Positions 25,005-33,495 of a stretch of 64,000 nucleotides of DNA are shown one piece after another. Origin of the DNA: Bacteriovoracaceae bacterium UBA6153 (GTDB taxonomy: Bacteria > Bdellovibrionota > Bacteriovoracia > Bacteriovoracales > Bacteriovoracaceae); contig DIUR01000030.1 of NCBI GenBank assembly GCA_002428265.1, positions 124,001 to 188,000 on the forward strand, given 5' to 3'. The position numbers and the translations under genes are program-made. The notes below the pieces were generated by a model. It searched no databases, was not told where the DNA came from, and saw nothing but the letters and a program-made list of their open reading frames with translations. Position 1 is the stretch's first letter, and every line of letters starts with the position of its first letter.

Positions 25005-27935
25005 ATGAAAAAACTAATCCTTTTATCTTTTCTTCTAATCGTATCGGCAGGTGTATCATCTGCCGAACCTGCGTCTGGGCTTCCGAGTATTCAGGCATCG
25101 CCTGTGACGCCTGGATTCGATCAAGAACGTTGGAAGAATTTAATGGCATTGATTGACAGTGAAATCAAAACTATTAAAAATAACCGTTATTCTGGTCCGG
25201 AGCTTAAGCACCGTATGTTTGAGCTTTATTCAGAAAAAATTAAACTGATTAAAGAAAAAGAAAACCTTAATCTTCTAAAAGCAGAAGCTGCTATGGTTTT
25301 AAAGAATGGAAAAGAGTCATTCTTTAAATCTTCACAGACACAATATAAAACAGCTCAATCCTATGCTCTGTCTGTCGTATCCCAATACCCAAAATATCCA
25401 AGAATAGCTGAGATCTACTACGCACTAGCGATTAATTCACGTGACTACGGGACAAGTGAAGAAACAGAAAAATTCCTTAAGATGGCCATTGCAAAATCGA
25501 CTGGTGAATCTAAGGTTATGTACAATTCGAAAACAGCACTTGCTGAATATTATTATAACAATAAAAGATACCATGAAGCTGTCGGCTACTATACCGACGT
25601 TTTAAAAACAACTGACGATGAATGGTACGGAAAGCATTTATATAACGCCGGATGGTGTCACCTTAAAGAAAGAAATTTCAAAAAAGCTCTAGAACTTATG
25701 AAAATGTCATTCGAGACAACTAAGAATACAAAATACGTTTCGATGAAAGAACAAGTTTATAGTGCGATTGGTATCTTCTTCGTTCAGGCCGATGCAACTT
25801 ACGAAGGAGTAGAGTTTTTTGAAGCGAATGCTAATCCATCAGCTCCTCACCTTTTAGGTCTTGCCCTATCATCAATGAATAAGAGTAACTTCTCTATGAC
25901 AGATGAAGTTTTAAAATCTGCACTAAAAGACACTAAAAAAAGAAAAGACGCTAACGGTGAAATGAAAGTTCGTCTGACTCAACTTGACGTTTATAGAGAA
26001 AGTAAAAAAGACGAGCAGTATTTTGAGACGGCCAATAGTATCTTAGACCTTCACAAAAAGCATAAGCTCGATAAAGACGACTTATTCATGGCACAGAATA
26101 AAATCAAAGAAGTTGCGGGCTTCATGCAAATTAATCTAGTAAAAGACAAAACGAAAGATCCGGTTGTCTATAGCAAAGATGAGTACAAAAAGATCATGAG
26201 ATACTTTGATATTCTATCAAGCCTGGATCGTCCGAATAAAAAGCTATACCGTTACTATCAAGGGGAAACTGCTCTTTCTGCCCAGGACTATCAGGTTGCT
26301 CTTAAGTTCTACGTTAGGGCCGTAATGAACGCGAAACTTAACAAAGAAAAAGATGACATTACCAGAAAAGCGTTGGATGCAATGCTCTCAACAATTGAGT
26401 ACGCAAAATTATCAAAAGCAAAAGAAGATGAGTATACCATCTTTGCTTTCAAAAACTTCGTAACGTTTTACCCTACTTCTGATAAGTCACAGGCGATTTA
26501 TCAAAAACTTTTTAATAAGTATTTCGAGCTCAATAGAATTAAGAAGGCCGTTAATATTTTAATGGTCTATAAGTATAACTACAAAAGCGATGATAAAATT
26601 CACCGCGAGATGCTTACCCAGATTCTTGACTCTTACATCAAAGAAAAAAATACAGACAAGTTAGCTTTCTGGATTGGTAAAATTGAAAAAGGTTACCTAA
26701 ACTTCAGCAGTGAATACATCCAGAACTCAATCGCCGTTCTTGGAGATCTTTTATTTAATAAGTACCAGGCCTTGGAGAAAAAAGGTCAGATTAAACTTGC
26801 GATGAAAGGTTATGAGTCTATTTACGATTCAAAACAGTATCCAAAAAGAACAAAAGCGGAAGCAGCCTATGCCATTTCTGCCCTATCTCTTGAGCAAAAC
26901 AAAGCAAAAGATTCTTATAAATGGTTAAAGAAGAGCTTAGAGCTTTATGACGACAAAGACTTAAGAAAAGTAACAGGATCACTATTTGTTCTAGCAAAGG
27001 GATATAGACTTCTTCAGGATTTTGAGATCTCAAATGAGATCGCTCTTATGACTTCAAGAAAGTTCTGCAAAGACCTTTATAAGAACAAAGAAGACTTTTA
27101 CCAGTTGATTAATGAAAACATGATTATCCACAAATCAAGTGTTTCGAACTTGCTCAAAGTAGAAGAAGAATTTAAAAAATGTGATCTAAGTGACAAATTA
27201 ATTTCAAGAACTCAAACAGAGAATATGGAAAGGTTAATTTACGCTGATAAATACCAGGACGCTATCACCTACTTCAAGACAAATTCATCTAACCAGTCTT
27301 TGGCCCGCATGATGGATAAATACATGAAGTACAAGTTCTACCAGAACCCTGAAGCCGTTAAAAAAGACATCCTGGCCCTTCAGTCATCTTTAGATTTAAC
27401 AGCTAGTATCGCTCATTACGACAGCGTTTCGGATTTCACGAAAAAGATCGCGGAAATGAAATTTGTCTTCACAGAAGAAAAAAAATTCAATGAAGACAAG
27501 TTCAACATGGAGCTTGAGCAGTACTTTGCAATGATTGGAGAGCTTAATAACGAAGCTATTCTTCTATCTAAATCATCAGGCCCAGAAGAAGTTATCATGA
27601 TTAGAAATATTCTTTCAAAACCGTATTTTTCACTTGTAAAAGCAGTGAGAAGTTACATTCCAAAAGGCGTAGATGAGCGTTATTTAGAAGGCTTTAAATC
27701 AGGAATGCGCCAAATTACTGAGTCACTGCTTTCTAAAGGGCTGCAAGTTGATAGAGAAAAAACGGCATTTTTAGAGAAAAATAATTATTTTTTTGAAGTT
27801 CAGAAAAATGATATAGTCGGGTTAGAAAAAAATAATTCATTGGAGAAAGCACTCAATTTTCACTCGGCGATCCTCTTCTCGAACACACTTGATATCGGGA
27901 CTTCAGGAAACAGCAGAGTAGTTGCAGGACAATAA
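25005..27935 (+). CDS. Large exported TPR protein of the Agl-Glt-like cluster, 976 aa
   Basis: The start ATG 25005 (GAGG site 9 nt upstream) is chosen over an in-frame ATG at 24960 because it begins a proper signal peptide, MKKLILLSFLLIVSAGVSSA. The mature protein is almost wholly made of helical repeats. Clear TPR-like units include YPKYPRIAEIYYALAINSRD near 130, YYNNKRYHEAVGYYTDVLKT near 180 and YQVALKFYVRAVMNAKL near 430. The length suits a long periplasmic rod; large TPR proteins of this kind are part of the Myxococcus Glt complex. There is no catalytic motif. The next lipoprotein gene starts 3 nt after its stop. Confidence 0.82.
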   Translation: MKKLILLSFLLIVSAGVSSAEPASGLPSIQASPVTPGFDQERWKNLMALIDSEIKTIKNNRYSGPELKHRMFELYSEKIKLIKEKENLNLLKAEAAMVLKNGKESFFKSSQTQYKTAQSYALSVVSQYPKYPRIAEIYYALAINSRDYGTSEETEKFLKMAIAKSTGESKVMYNSKTALAEYYYNNKRYHEAVGYYTDVLKTTDDEWYGKHLYNAGWCHLKERNFKKALELMKMSFETTKNTKYVSMKEQVYSAIGIFFVQADATYEGVEFFEANANPSAPHLLGLALSSMNKSNFSMTDEVLKSALKDTKKRKDANGEMKVRLTQLDVYRESKKDEQYFETANSILDLHKKHKLDKDDLFMAQNKIKEVAGFMQINLVKDKTKDPVVYSKDEYKKIMRYFDILSSLDRPNKKLYRYYQGETALSAQDYQVALKFYVRAVMNAKLNKEKDDITRKALDAMLSTIEYAKLSKAKEDEYTIFAFKNFVTFYPTSDKSQAIYQKLFNKYFELNRIKKAVNILMVYKYNYKSDDKIHREMLTQILDSYIKEKNTDKLAFWIGKIEKGYLNFSSEYIQNSIAVLGDLLFNKYQALEKKGQIKLAMKGYESIYDSKQYPKRTKAEAAYAISALSLEQNKAKDSYKWLKKSLELYDDKDLRKVTGSLFVLAKGYRLLQDFEISNEIALMTSRKFCKDLYKNKEDFYQLINENMIIHKSSVSNLLKVEEEFKKCDLSDKLISRTQTENMERLIYADKYQDAITYFKTNSSNQSLARMMDKYMKYKFYQNPEAVKKDILALQSSLDLTASIAHYDSVSDFTKKIAEMKFVFTEEKKFNEDKFNMELEQYFAMIGELNNEAILLSKSSGPEEVIMIRNILSKPYFSLVKAVRSYIPKGVDERYLEGFKSGMRQITESLLSKGLQVDREKTAFLEKNNYFFEVQKNDIVGLEKNNSLEKALNFHSAILFSNTLDIGTSGNSRVVAGQ

Positions 27936-27938
27936 AAA

Positions 27939-28841
27939 ATGAAAAAGATGACTAAAATATCAATACTCGCTTTCACTATAATGGCCGCTGGTTGTGCAGG
28001 TCCAAGCTTCAACAACCAGATCCAGAAAGACCAGTATGATCTTTTAGCTGAAGAGTCGTTCATGAGATACAACTCAAACAGACTCTCTGCGATGGACTCT
28101 CCTAAAAGAGATTTCATCTCTCTTGCTCTAGTTGCTTGTCACCAACAAAAAATGATGAAAGGTCAGGGCCTACTAGAAGAAAAAATGCACCAAAATAAAA
28201 GCAACCCATTTTACTGGAATGCTCTTGGTACTTGTTACTCTCTTTCAAAAGATTATACGAAAGCGATTTTCTATTATGATCTTGGACTGGAAGCAACAAG
28301 AGCTTCTAATAAAGACTTCAATGACTCACAAAAGAAGCTTGCTGAAGCCGTGATCTCAAATAACCTTGGACTGATTCACTTAACGTTTAAACGTTATGAC
28401 GAAGCTTTCGATGCTTTTAAAAAATCTAACAGCATCGTTCCAAATTATTTTACTCCGGATTTTAATATGGCCCAGCTTTACATTGAGTTCAATGACAATG
28501 CAAAAGCGATGGATATTTTAAAAAAGCTTGAGGCAAAAAATGGCGAAGATATCGATCTTCTCTACTCTCTGGCCTTGATTCATTTTAAGCAAAACGATAT
28601 GGACAACTCTTACAAATATATCACTCGTATCCAGAAGGATTATTTAAACAGAGCAGATATCGTTGGTCTTTATGCTTACAACCTGATGAGAAAAAATCGC
28701 CTGGTTGAAGCAAAAGAAATATTAGAAAAAAGGCTTTATGCAAGTCAGTACAACAAAAGAAATGAAATGATACTCGATGAAGTTAAGCAAAAGATAAAAG
28801 ATTCCCCGCCGATTGAGACCCCCAAGTCTCAGAAAAAATGA
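27939..28841 (+). CDS. TPR lipoprotein of the Agl-Glt-like cluster (AglT/GltE-like)
   Basis: A lipoprotein signal ends MAAGC with Cys19 as lipidation site. The following residues GPSFNN lack an Asp at +2, so export to the outer membrane is expected. At least four TPR units are visible, among them NPFYWNALGTCYSLSKDYTKAIFYYDLGL near 85-115 and NNLGLIHLTFKRYDEAFDAFKKSNSIVPNY near 150. A Pro/Lys-rich tail closes it. TPR lipoproteins are a constant part of Agl-Glt clusters. It is 3 nt downstream of the 976-aa TPR gene. Confidence 0.82.
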   Translation: MKKMTKISILAFTIMAAGCAGPSFNNQIQKDQYDLLAEESFMRYNSNRLSAMDSPKRDFISLALVACHQQKMMKGQGLLEEKMHQNKSNPFYWNALGTCYSLSKDYTKAIFYYDLGLEATRASNKDFNDSQKKLAEAVISNNLGLIHLTFKRYDEAFDAFKKSNSIVPNYFTPDFNMAQLYIEFNDNAKAMDILKKLEAKNGEDIDLLYSLALIHFKQNDMDNSYKYITRIQKDYLNRADIVGLYAYNLMRKNRLVEAKEILEKRLYASQYNKRNEMILDEVKQKIKDSPPIETPKSQKK

Positions 28842-28920
28842 TCTAGAAATTTTTCTAAAAAATATTAATCACCAAATCTAGGGCAAATGTTCTAGTGAAT
28901 TATGTCTTAAAGGAGTACGT

Positions 28921-29532
28921 ATGCAGCTTATTAAAACTTTTCATGAAGGCGGATTTATCATGTGGCCACTACTGGCCTTCTCTGTAGCGATCTGGGTAAT
29001 CACAATTTACAAGATTCTCTACTTAATTAAATTTAACAAAGACTCTAGACACTATATTGCTGAAGCAACGCGAATTGTTCAGTCACAGAAACTTCATGAG
29101 ATGGAATTTCTTTATAAGAGCTGCCCTGAAGTTATCGCAAAAGCTCACTACGCTATCTTTGATGAGGCCCTCTCACGTGAGGATTATGAGCAAAGACTTC
29201 ATAGAAGATTAGATGAAACAAACTCTGATCTTAAAAAGCATATGTGGATGCTTGGTACGATCGCCTCTGCTGCTCCCTTCGTAGGTCTATTCGGTACGGT
29301 TTGGGGGATCATGGAATCGTTTAAACAAATCGGTTCATCTGGTAAAGCTGGTTTCAGCGTTGTTGCCGGATCAATCTCAGAAGCTCTTATTGCTACAGGT
29401 TCCGGGATCTTGGTCGCGGTCGTTGCGGTTATGTTTTACAACTACCTTAACGTAAAAGTTTCTGCGACTGCTAAAGAATTTAAAAACTCTTTAGGTGATA
29501 TGGCAGACCAGTTTAATGCCATTAAAAAATAA
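28921..29532 (+). CDS. ExbB/TolQ/MotA-family motor subunit (AglR-like)
   Basis: The 203-residue protein has three membrane segments (about 15-35, 114-136 and 158-180) and a cytoplasmic loop between the first two. The conserved core is AAPFVGLFGTVWGIMESFKQIG, then SISEALIATGSGILVAVVAV, both typical of TolQ/ExbB/AglR. With the ExbD-like protein that follows it forms a proton channel in the inner membrane that turns ion flow into mechanical work. A strong AAGGAG site precedes the ATG. The context of TPR proteins and an AgmX-like partner points to an AglR-like role rather than TonB energising. Confidence 0.93.
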   Translation: MQLIKTFHEGGFIMWPLLAFSVAIWVITIYKILYLIKFNKDSRHYIAEATRIVQSQKLHEMEFLYKSCPEVIAKAHYAIFDEALSREDYEQRLHRRLDETNSDLKKHMWMLGTIASAAPFVGLFGTVWGIMESFKQIGSSGKAGFSVVAGSISEALIATGSGILVAVVAVMFYNYLNVKVSATAKEFKNSLGDMADQFNAIKK

Positions 29533-29586
29533 TAAGAATATCTCCATAGTTGTTGTTGGAAAAAATTAATTGTTCAGGAGCTAAAT

Positions 29587-30012
29587 ATGTCAATGAAAAT
29601 AGGTAACGATGATGATGATTCAGAAATTGTAGCAGAGATTAATATGACTCCGTTAATCGACGTCATGCTAGTTCTCTTAATTGTCTTCATGGTTTCGTCA
29701 ACTGCGGCACTTGAGTCAGGGATGGATATCGAACTTCCAAAGACTGCTCTTACTAATGAGAAAAAAGATGCAGAAATATTGGTTATCTCGCTTGGCAAAG
29801 ATGGCAAAGTTGCTGTCCAAGGTAAATCTGTACCACAAGAAGAGATCACTAGAAAAATAGCAAGTGAACTAAAGGTTCTTAAGACAGAATCTGTCATCCT
29901 TGAGGGAGACACCTCTGCCAATCTTGGACGTGCAGTTGAGCTGATGGATATGGCAAAAGTAGCAGGAGCTAAAAACTTCTCTATTGCCGCAGAAGAAGGC
30001 TCAAAGAACTAA
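29587..30012 (+). CDS. ExbD/TolR-family motor subunit (AglQ/AglS-like)
   Basis: A short cytoplasmic start, one membrane helix (about 22-40) and a periplasmic domain of about 95 residues. The helix holds the essential proton-carrying Asp25 in INMTPLIDVMLVLLIVFMV. The periplasmic part ends in the usual alpha/beta domain (LEGDTSANLGRAVELMDMAKVAGAKNFSIAAE). Myxococcus uses two such proteins (AglQ and AglS) with AglR; only one is encoded here, so the stator may be a simple ExbB5D2 type or use another ExbD encoded elsewhere. It follows the ExbB-like gene by 54 nt. Confidence 0.93.
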   Translation: MSMKIGNDDDDSEIVAEINMTPLIDVMLVLLIVFMVSSTAALESGMDIELPKTALTNEKKDAEILVISLGKDGKVAVQGKSVPQEEITRKIASELKVLKTESVILEGDTSANLGRAVELMDMAKVAGAKNFSIAAEEGSKN

Positions 30013-30040
30013 GATTAATTAAAAAGCTGTAGGTGCGTTC

Positions 30041-31126
30041 ATGATACCAACATTAAGACCGATAAAAATTAATGAACACCGAGGAAAAATAGCCGCGAAG
30101 CTTGCTTTGCCGAGAAGACAGTACCACAAAGAAAAGAATAAACACGACTTCATTACAAAAGCTGTCGTTGCTTCCCTCTTTCTCCACGTGGCAATCTTCA
30201 CGATAAAGCTTCCAGACTCGCATATTGAAGCTCCGGTGAAAGAAAAATTAGCATCAATCAAAATGGACTTTATTACTCCTCCAGAGTCATATAAGGCCAT
30301 GAAGAAAAAGATTGCTGCCCAGGAAGCAAATAAGGTCGCAACAATGACTGATCCTGGTGTTAAAAAAGTAACAACTAACGAGGCCGGAAAAACCGGAGAC
30401 CCGAATCAGGCATTGGATCAGAGAGTTCAAAAATCCAAAGCAGGCTCGGCGAAAAAAGGCCCTCTCTCAAGTCCTAACGTAGCAGGTGCTACTGGTCTTG
30501 GTGACTCGGCCGCAAAAGGATATGAGTTCAAAGGCAAGGGTCTCAAGGCACTGATGGGTAATAGTGCAACGATGACCATTGCTGCTGGTGCAGGAACCGA
30601 GGGAAGCCGCGGTTTAACAAGTGGTACCGGTATTGGAAATAAAGGATCGAATCTTACCGGAGACTACCGCGCCCCTGCCGGAATCGGCGATGGATCAGGA
30701 CATCTTTTAGGAAAGGACGCCGTTGGAAACTATGACCGCTCAACAACAACGAGAGGTCTTGCCAACAAAAAAGGAATTGATACTGCTTTCGTTCAGGCCG
30801 ATACAGTTGTCATGGGATCAATTGAACCGGAAGTACTAAGAAAAATTTTACAAGAGTATCTGCCTCAGTTTAAGTTTTGTTACCAACAAGAACTTCAAGA
30901 GCACTCAGAAAAAATTAAGGGTGTTATTGACCTGAATTTTAGAATAGAAGGAGATGGAAAAGTTTCGACTGTTAATATTAAGACAGCTCAGACTCAGTTT
31001 TCTTCAAAAGGGATTTCGTGTATGTCGAATATCTTGAGGATCATCGACTTTCCAAAACCTAAAGGAGGAGGATTGGTCGACGTAAGACAACCGCTGAACT
31101 TCTTTTCTGAAAGTACAAAAATCTAA
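30041..31126 (+). CDS. TonB-like energy transducer with AgmX/PglI C-terminal domain (GltJ/GltG-like)
   Basis: About 40 basic cytoplasmic residues, one membrane helix (VVASLFLHVAIFTIKLP, about 48-64), a Lys/Gly-rich periplasmic middle (about 100-245) and a C-terminal domain from about 258. The C-terminal domain carries the AgmX/PglI signature: GSIEPEVLRKILQEYLPQFKFCYQQEL with a paired Cys in GISCMSNIL, ending in a TonB-like beta hairpin. In Myxococcus, GltG and GltJ span the periplasm and pass motor force to the outer membrane. This 361-residue version lacks the long cytoplasmic zinc-finger and GYF part of GltJ, so regulatory input must differ. It ends the cluster and is followed by a strong terminator. 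Confidence 0.88.
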   Translation: MIPTLRPIKINEHRGKIAAKLALPRRQYHKEKNKHDFITKAVVASLFLHVAIFTIKLPDSHIEAPVKEKLASIKMDFITPPESYKAMKKKIAAQEANKVATMTDPGVKKVTTNEAGKTGDPNQALDQRVQKSKAGSAKKGPLSSPNVAGATGLGDSAAKGYEFKGKGLKALMGNSATMTIAAGAGTEGSRGLTSGTGIGNKGSNLTGDYRAPAGIGDGSGHLLGKDAVGNYDRSTTTRGLANKKGIDTAFVQADTVVMGSIEPEVLRKILQEYLPQFKFCYQQELQEHSEKIKGVIDLNFRIEGDGKVSTVNIKTAQTQFSSKGISCMSNILRIIDFPKPKGGGLVDVRQPLNFFSESTKI

Positions 31127-31132
31127 TTCAAG

Positions 31133-31156
31133 GGCCTGCTTAAGCAGGCCTTTTTT
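31133..31156 (+). terminator. Rho-independent terminator ending the Agl-Glt-like operon
   Basis: GGCCTGC at 31133-31139 pairs with GCAGGCC at 31144-31150 across a TTAA loop, followed by six T at 31151-31156. It starts 7 nt past the stop of the TonB-like gene, so it marks the end of the operon that begins at 21233. Confidence 0.93.
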
Positions 31157-31263
31157 CTTTGTACCCGAATAGTTCTGTCGCCTAATCTAGGTAAATAAAT
31201 CCACCCCCTGTTTTATCTTTTTGCATTTCTTTTACATAAACAAATTCTCCCGATAAGTATCAC

Positions 31264-31710
31264 ATGAAGAATACACTCATGTCTTTATTCATTCTGCTTG
31301 TGCTCTCTGCTTGTTCAGCTAAAAAAGCTGAAACAAAAAGTGAGTTTAAACTCATCATGGGTATGTCGTCCAATGCTCCTGTCGCAGGAGGAGTCTATGT
31401 TGCCACCGAAGAAGTTTCTTCAGGCGTCATAAAGATTATTAAACTCGACACTGAGAACTCTGCAAGTATCCCCCACGGGACTTATAATCTTCACATCGTT
31501 ACTTTTGCAGGACCATCTGTGAACGCAGGAAATAAATCATGTGGATCTGTCCTTAATAAATCTCTGCTATCTGAAGGTGAATCAATTTCAGTAAAGATCA
31601 CGCAAGCAGAATGCTCTACAGCTAAATTCGTACAAATTATTTCAAAAATATTAGGTCAAAACTCAAACTGGAACTCAGGAGTTTTTGATCAGGCAAAATG
31701 GGGTCAGTAG
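31264..31710 (+). CDS. Lipoprotein of unknown function paired with the S74 fibre, 148 aa
   Basis: The signal ends LLVLSACSAKK with Cys17 as lipidation site. The mature part is beta-rich with phrases such as MGMSSNAPVAGGVYVATEEVSSGVIKIIKLD and HGTYNLHIVTFAGP, which suggest a small immunoglobulin- or jelly-roll-like domain, and it has two further cysteines (KSCGS and AECST) that could form a disulfide. It is 3 nt upstream of the fibre gene and is probably its membrane anchor or partner, an inference from position. Confidence 0.75.
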   Translation: MKNTLMSLFILLVLSACSAKKAETKSEFKLIMGMSSNAPVAGGVYVATEEVSSGVIKIIKLDTENSASIPHGTYNLHIVTFAGPSVNAGNKSCGSVLNKSLLSEGESISVKITQAECSTAKFVQIISKILGQNSNWNSGVFDQAKWGQ

Positions 31711-31713
31711 TTT

Positions 31714-33483
31714 ATGAAAAGAATAATTAATTTTTATAAAAATTTAACTTTTTTTCAAGGAGTCACCTGTGCTGTTATTTTCACATCTGTCATTGGAATT
31801 GCAGCCACAGTAGGACCCATGACGACATTTACACCTGGTACAGTCATTTCGTCATCAGAAGTAAACGCTAACTTCAATGCTCTAAAAATGGCAGTAGAGT
31901 CTAATAGTTCTCAAATTTACCGTGGAACATGGAATGCAAATACTAATGTCCCTGACTTAAGCTCTCTAGGCATGTTCTCTGCTGGTGAATACTACATTGT
32001 TACTTTTCCTGGAACATTTTCATCTATCACTTACAATATTAACGATTGGATTATTTTTAATGGAACCAATTGGGAAAAAATTCCTTCTTCGGCAACAATT
32101 ACATCTGTCTTTGGAAGAACGGGAATCATTACTGCCACTGAAGGTGATTACAATTTAGACAAACTCAGTGATGTCGATCTCACAACACTTCCCGTAGATA
32201 ATGATATTTTAAAATATGATGCCGCTACAATGAAATGGAAAGCTGGAACTCTTAATTTGTCAGAGACTGATCCGAGCGTGCAATCATTTGCAAAGAATAC
32301 CCTTCCAAGCTGTGCAGTTGGTGAAGTTTTAAAATCAAATGGCTCAAATTTATTATGTGTGACTGACAATAGTGGAGCAGCTTTTAGCGGAACTCCCTAC
32401 AGAGTGACCGTCACTGATACTGGGGGAAATTTATCTGTTTCGTCTGTTACATCAACTCAACTTGCCTATCTTTCAGGTGTGACATCTGATGTTCAAACCC
32501 AACTTGATGCCAAAAGTAATGCTGGATCTTTTGTAGATTGGATGATTGCTGGACCTCAAACAATCCTGACGTCGAGAATTAACCTCGGCACTGCAAATAG
32601 AGCAGTTGTAACCGATGGAACAGGCATACCTACGGCTTCATCTGTAACGATGACTGAACTTGGTCAGCTTTCAGGTGTGATTGGTCCAATTCAAAACCAA
32701 ATCAATATGAAAATCACTCAAGGATCAGTAACAAATCCAGTAACGGCCAACGATGCAGCTAATAAAAGTTATGTCGATAGCTTTGGGCAATGGACGAAGA
32801 ATGCCAGCAACGTCTATCTTCCCACTGGTAACGTTGGTATTGGAATAGCGTCTCCTACTGTCGCCTTAGATGTTAATGGCGATATTAAAACAACAGGACA
32901 TATAAAAACGCAATTTATTTGGACGACCAATGCCGGGTCTGCCTCATTTCCAAATATCTCGTATCAACCTGACTCTGGAACTGGAATCTTTTACCCAGGA
33001 AATCAGACTATAGGTTTCAGTATAAGTGGAAATGAAAAAATGCATATTGGTAATACAGGAAATGTTGGTATTGGCACAAATTCTCCTATATCCAAACTTC
33101 ATGTCATTGGAGATATTAATGCCAGCGCGACGGTAACTGCAGTCACAGTTACTCAAACATCTGATCGTAGACTAAAAAGCAATATAACAACAATTCAATC
33201 AGCATTGAAAAAAGTGCTATCTTTAAGAGGTGTTGAGTTTGACTGGATAAAAACAGGTGCTCATGATCTTGGAGTTATCGCTCAGGAAATAGAAAAAGTA
33301 TTTCCTTCATTGGTTATTACAAATAATGAAGGTGTAAAATCTGTTAAATACCTTAACTTAGCGGGTGTTCTTATTGAGTCAACAAAAGAATTGAATGCAA
33401 AAGTGGTGACACTCGAAACAGAAAACAAAATGCTAAAAACTTACCTTTGCGAAAAAGACCCTTACGCTCCTTTTTGCAAATAA
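31714..33483 (+). CDS. Surface fibre with C-terminal intramolecular chaperone (peptidase S74)
   Basis: An N-terminal hydrophobic helix (about 14-32) works as signal or anchor. The body has tail-fibre-like repeats, for example TSTQLAYLSGVTSDVQTQLDAK near 245 and TMTELGQLSGVIGPIQNQINMK near 310, then GNVGIGIASPTVALDVNGDI and GNVGIGTNSPISKLHVIGDI, typical beta-helical fibre units. From about 480 comes the S74 chaperone of endosialidase domain, with the Ser-Asp of TSDRRLKSNI as self-cleavage site and HDLGVIAQEIEKVFPSLV. A short coiled coil ends it. S74 domains help trimeric fibres fold and then cut themselves off. No phage genes are near, so this is a cellular surface fibre. Confidence 0.88.
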   Translation: MKRIINFYKNLTFFQGVTCAVIFTSVIGIAATVGPMTTFTPGTVISSSEVNANFNALKMAVESNSSQIYRGTWNANTNVPDLSSLGMFSAGEYYIVTFPGTFSSITYNINDWIIFNGTNWEKIPSSATITSVFGRTGIITATEGDYNLDKLSDVDLTTLPVDNDILKYDAATMKWKAGTLNLSETDPSVQSFAKNTLPSCAVGEVLKSNGSNLLCVTDNSGAAFSGTPYRVTVTDTGGNLSVSSVTSTQLAYLSGVTSDVQTQLDAKSNAGSFVDWMIAGPQTILTSRINLGTANRAVVTDGTGIPTASSVTMTELGQLSGVIGPIQNQINMKITQGSVTNPVTANDAANKSYVDSFGQWTKNASNVYLPTGNVGIGIASPTVALDVNGDIKTTGHIKTQFIWTTNAGSASFPNISYQPDSGTGIFYPGNQTIGFSISGNEKMHIGNTGNVGIGTNSPISKLHVIGDINASATVTAVTVTQTSDRRLKSNITTIQSALKKVLSLRGVEFDWIKTGAHDLGVIAQEIEKVFPSLVITNNEGVKSVKYLNLAGVLIESTKELNAKVVTLETENKMLKTYLCEKDPYAPFCK

Positions 33484-33495
33484 CTATGTTAGTCG

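Noticed and set aside
31714..33483. Prophage remnant, suggested by the S74 tail-fibre domain
   Set aside because: No capsid, tail, terminase or integrase gene lies nearby, and a lipoprotein gene is coupled to it.
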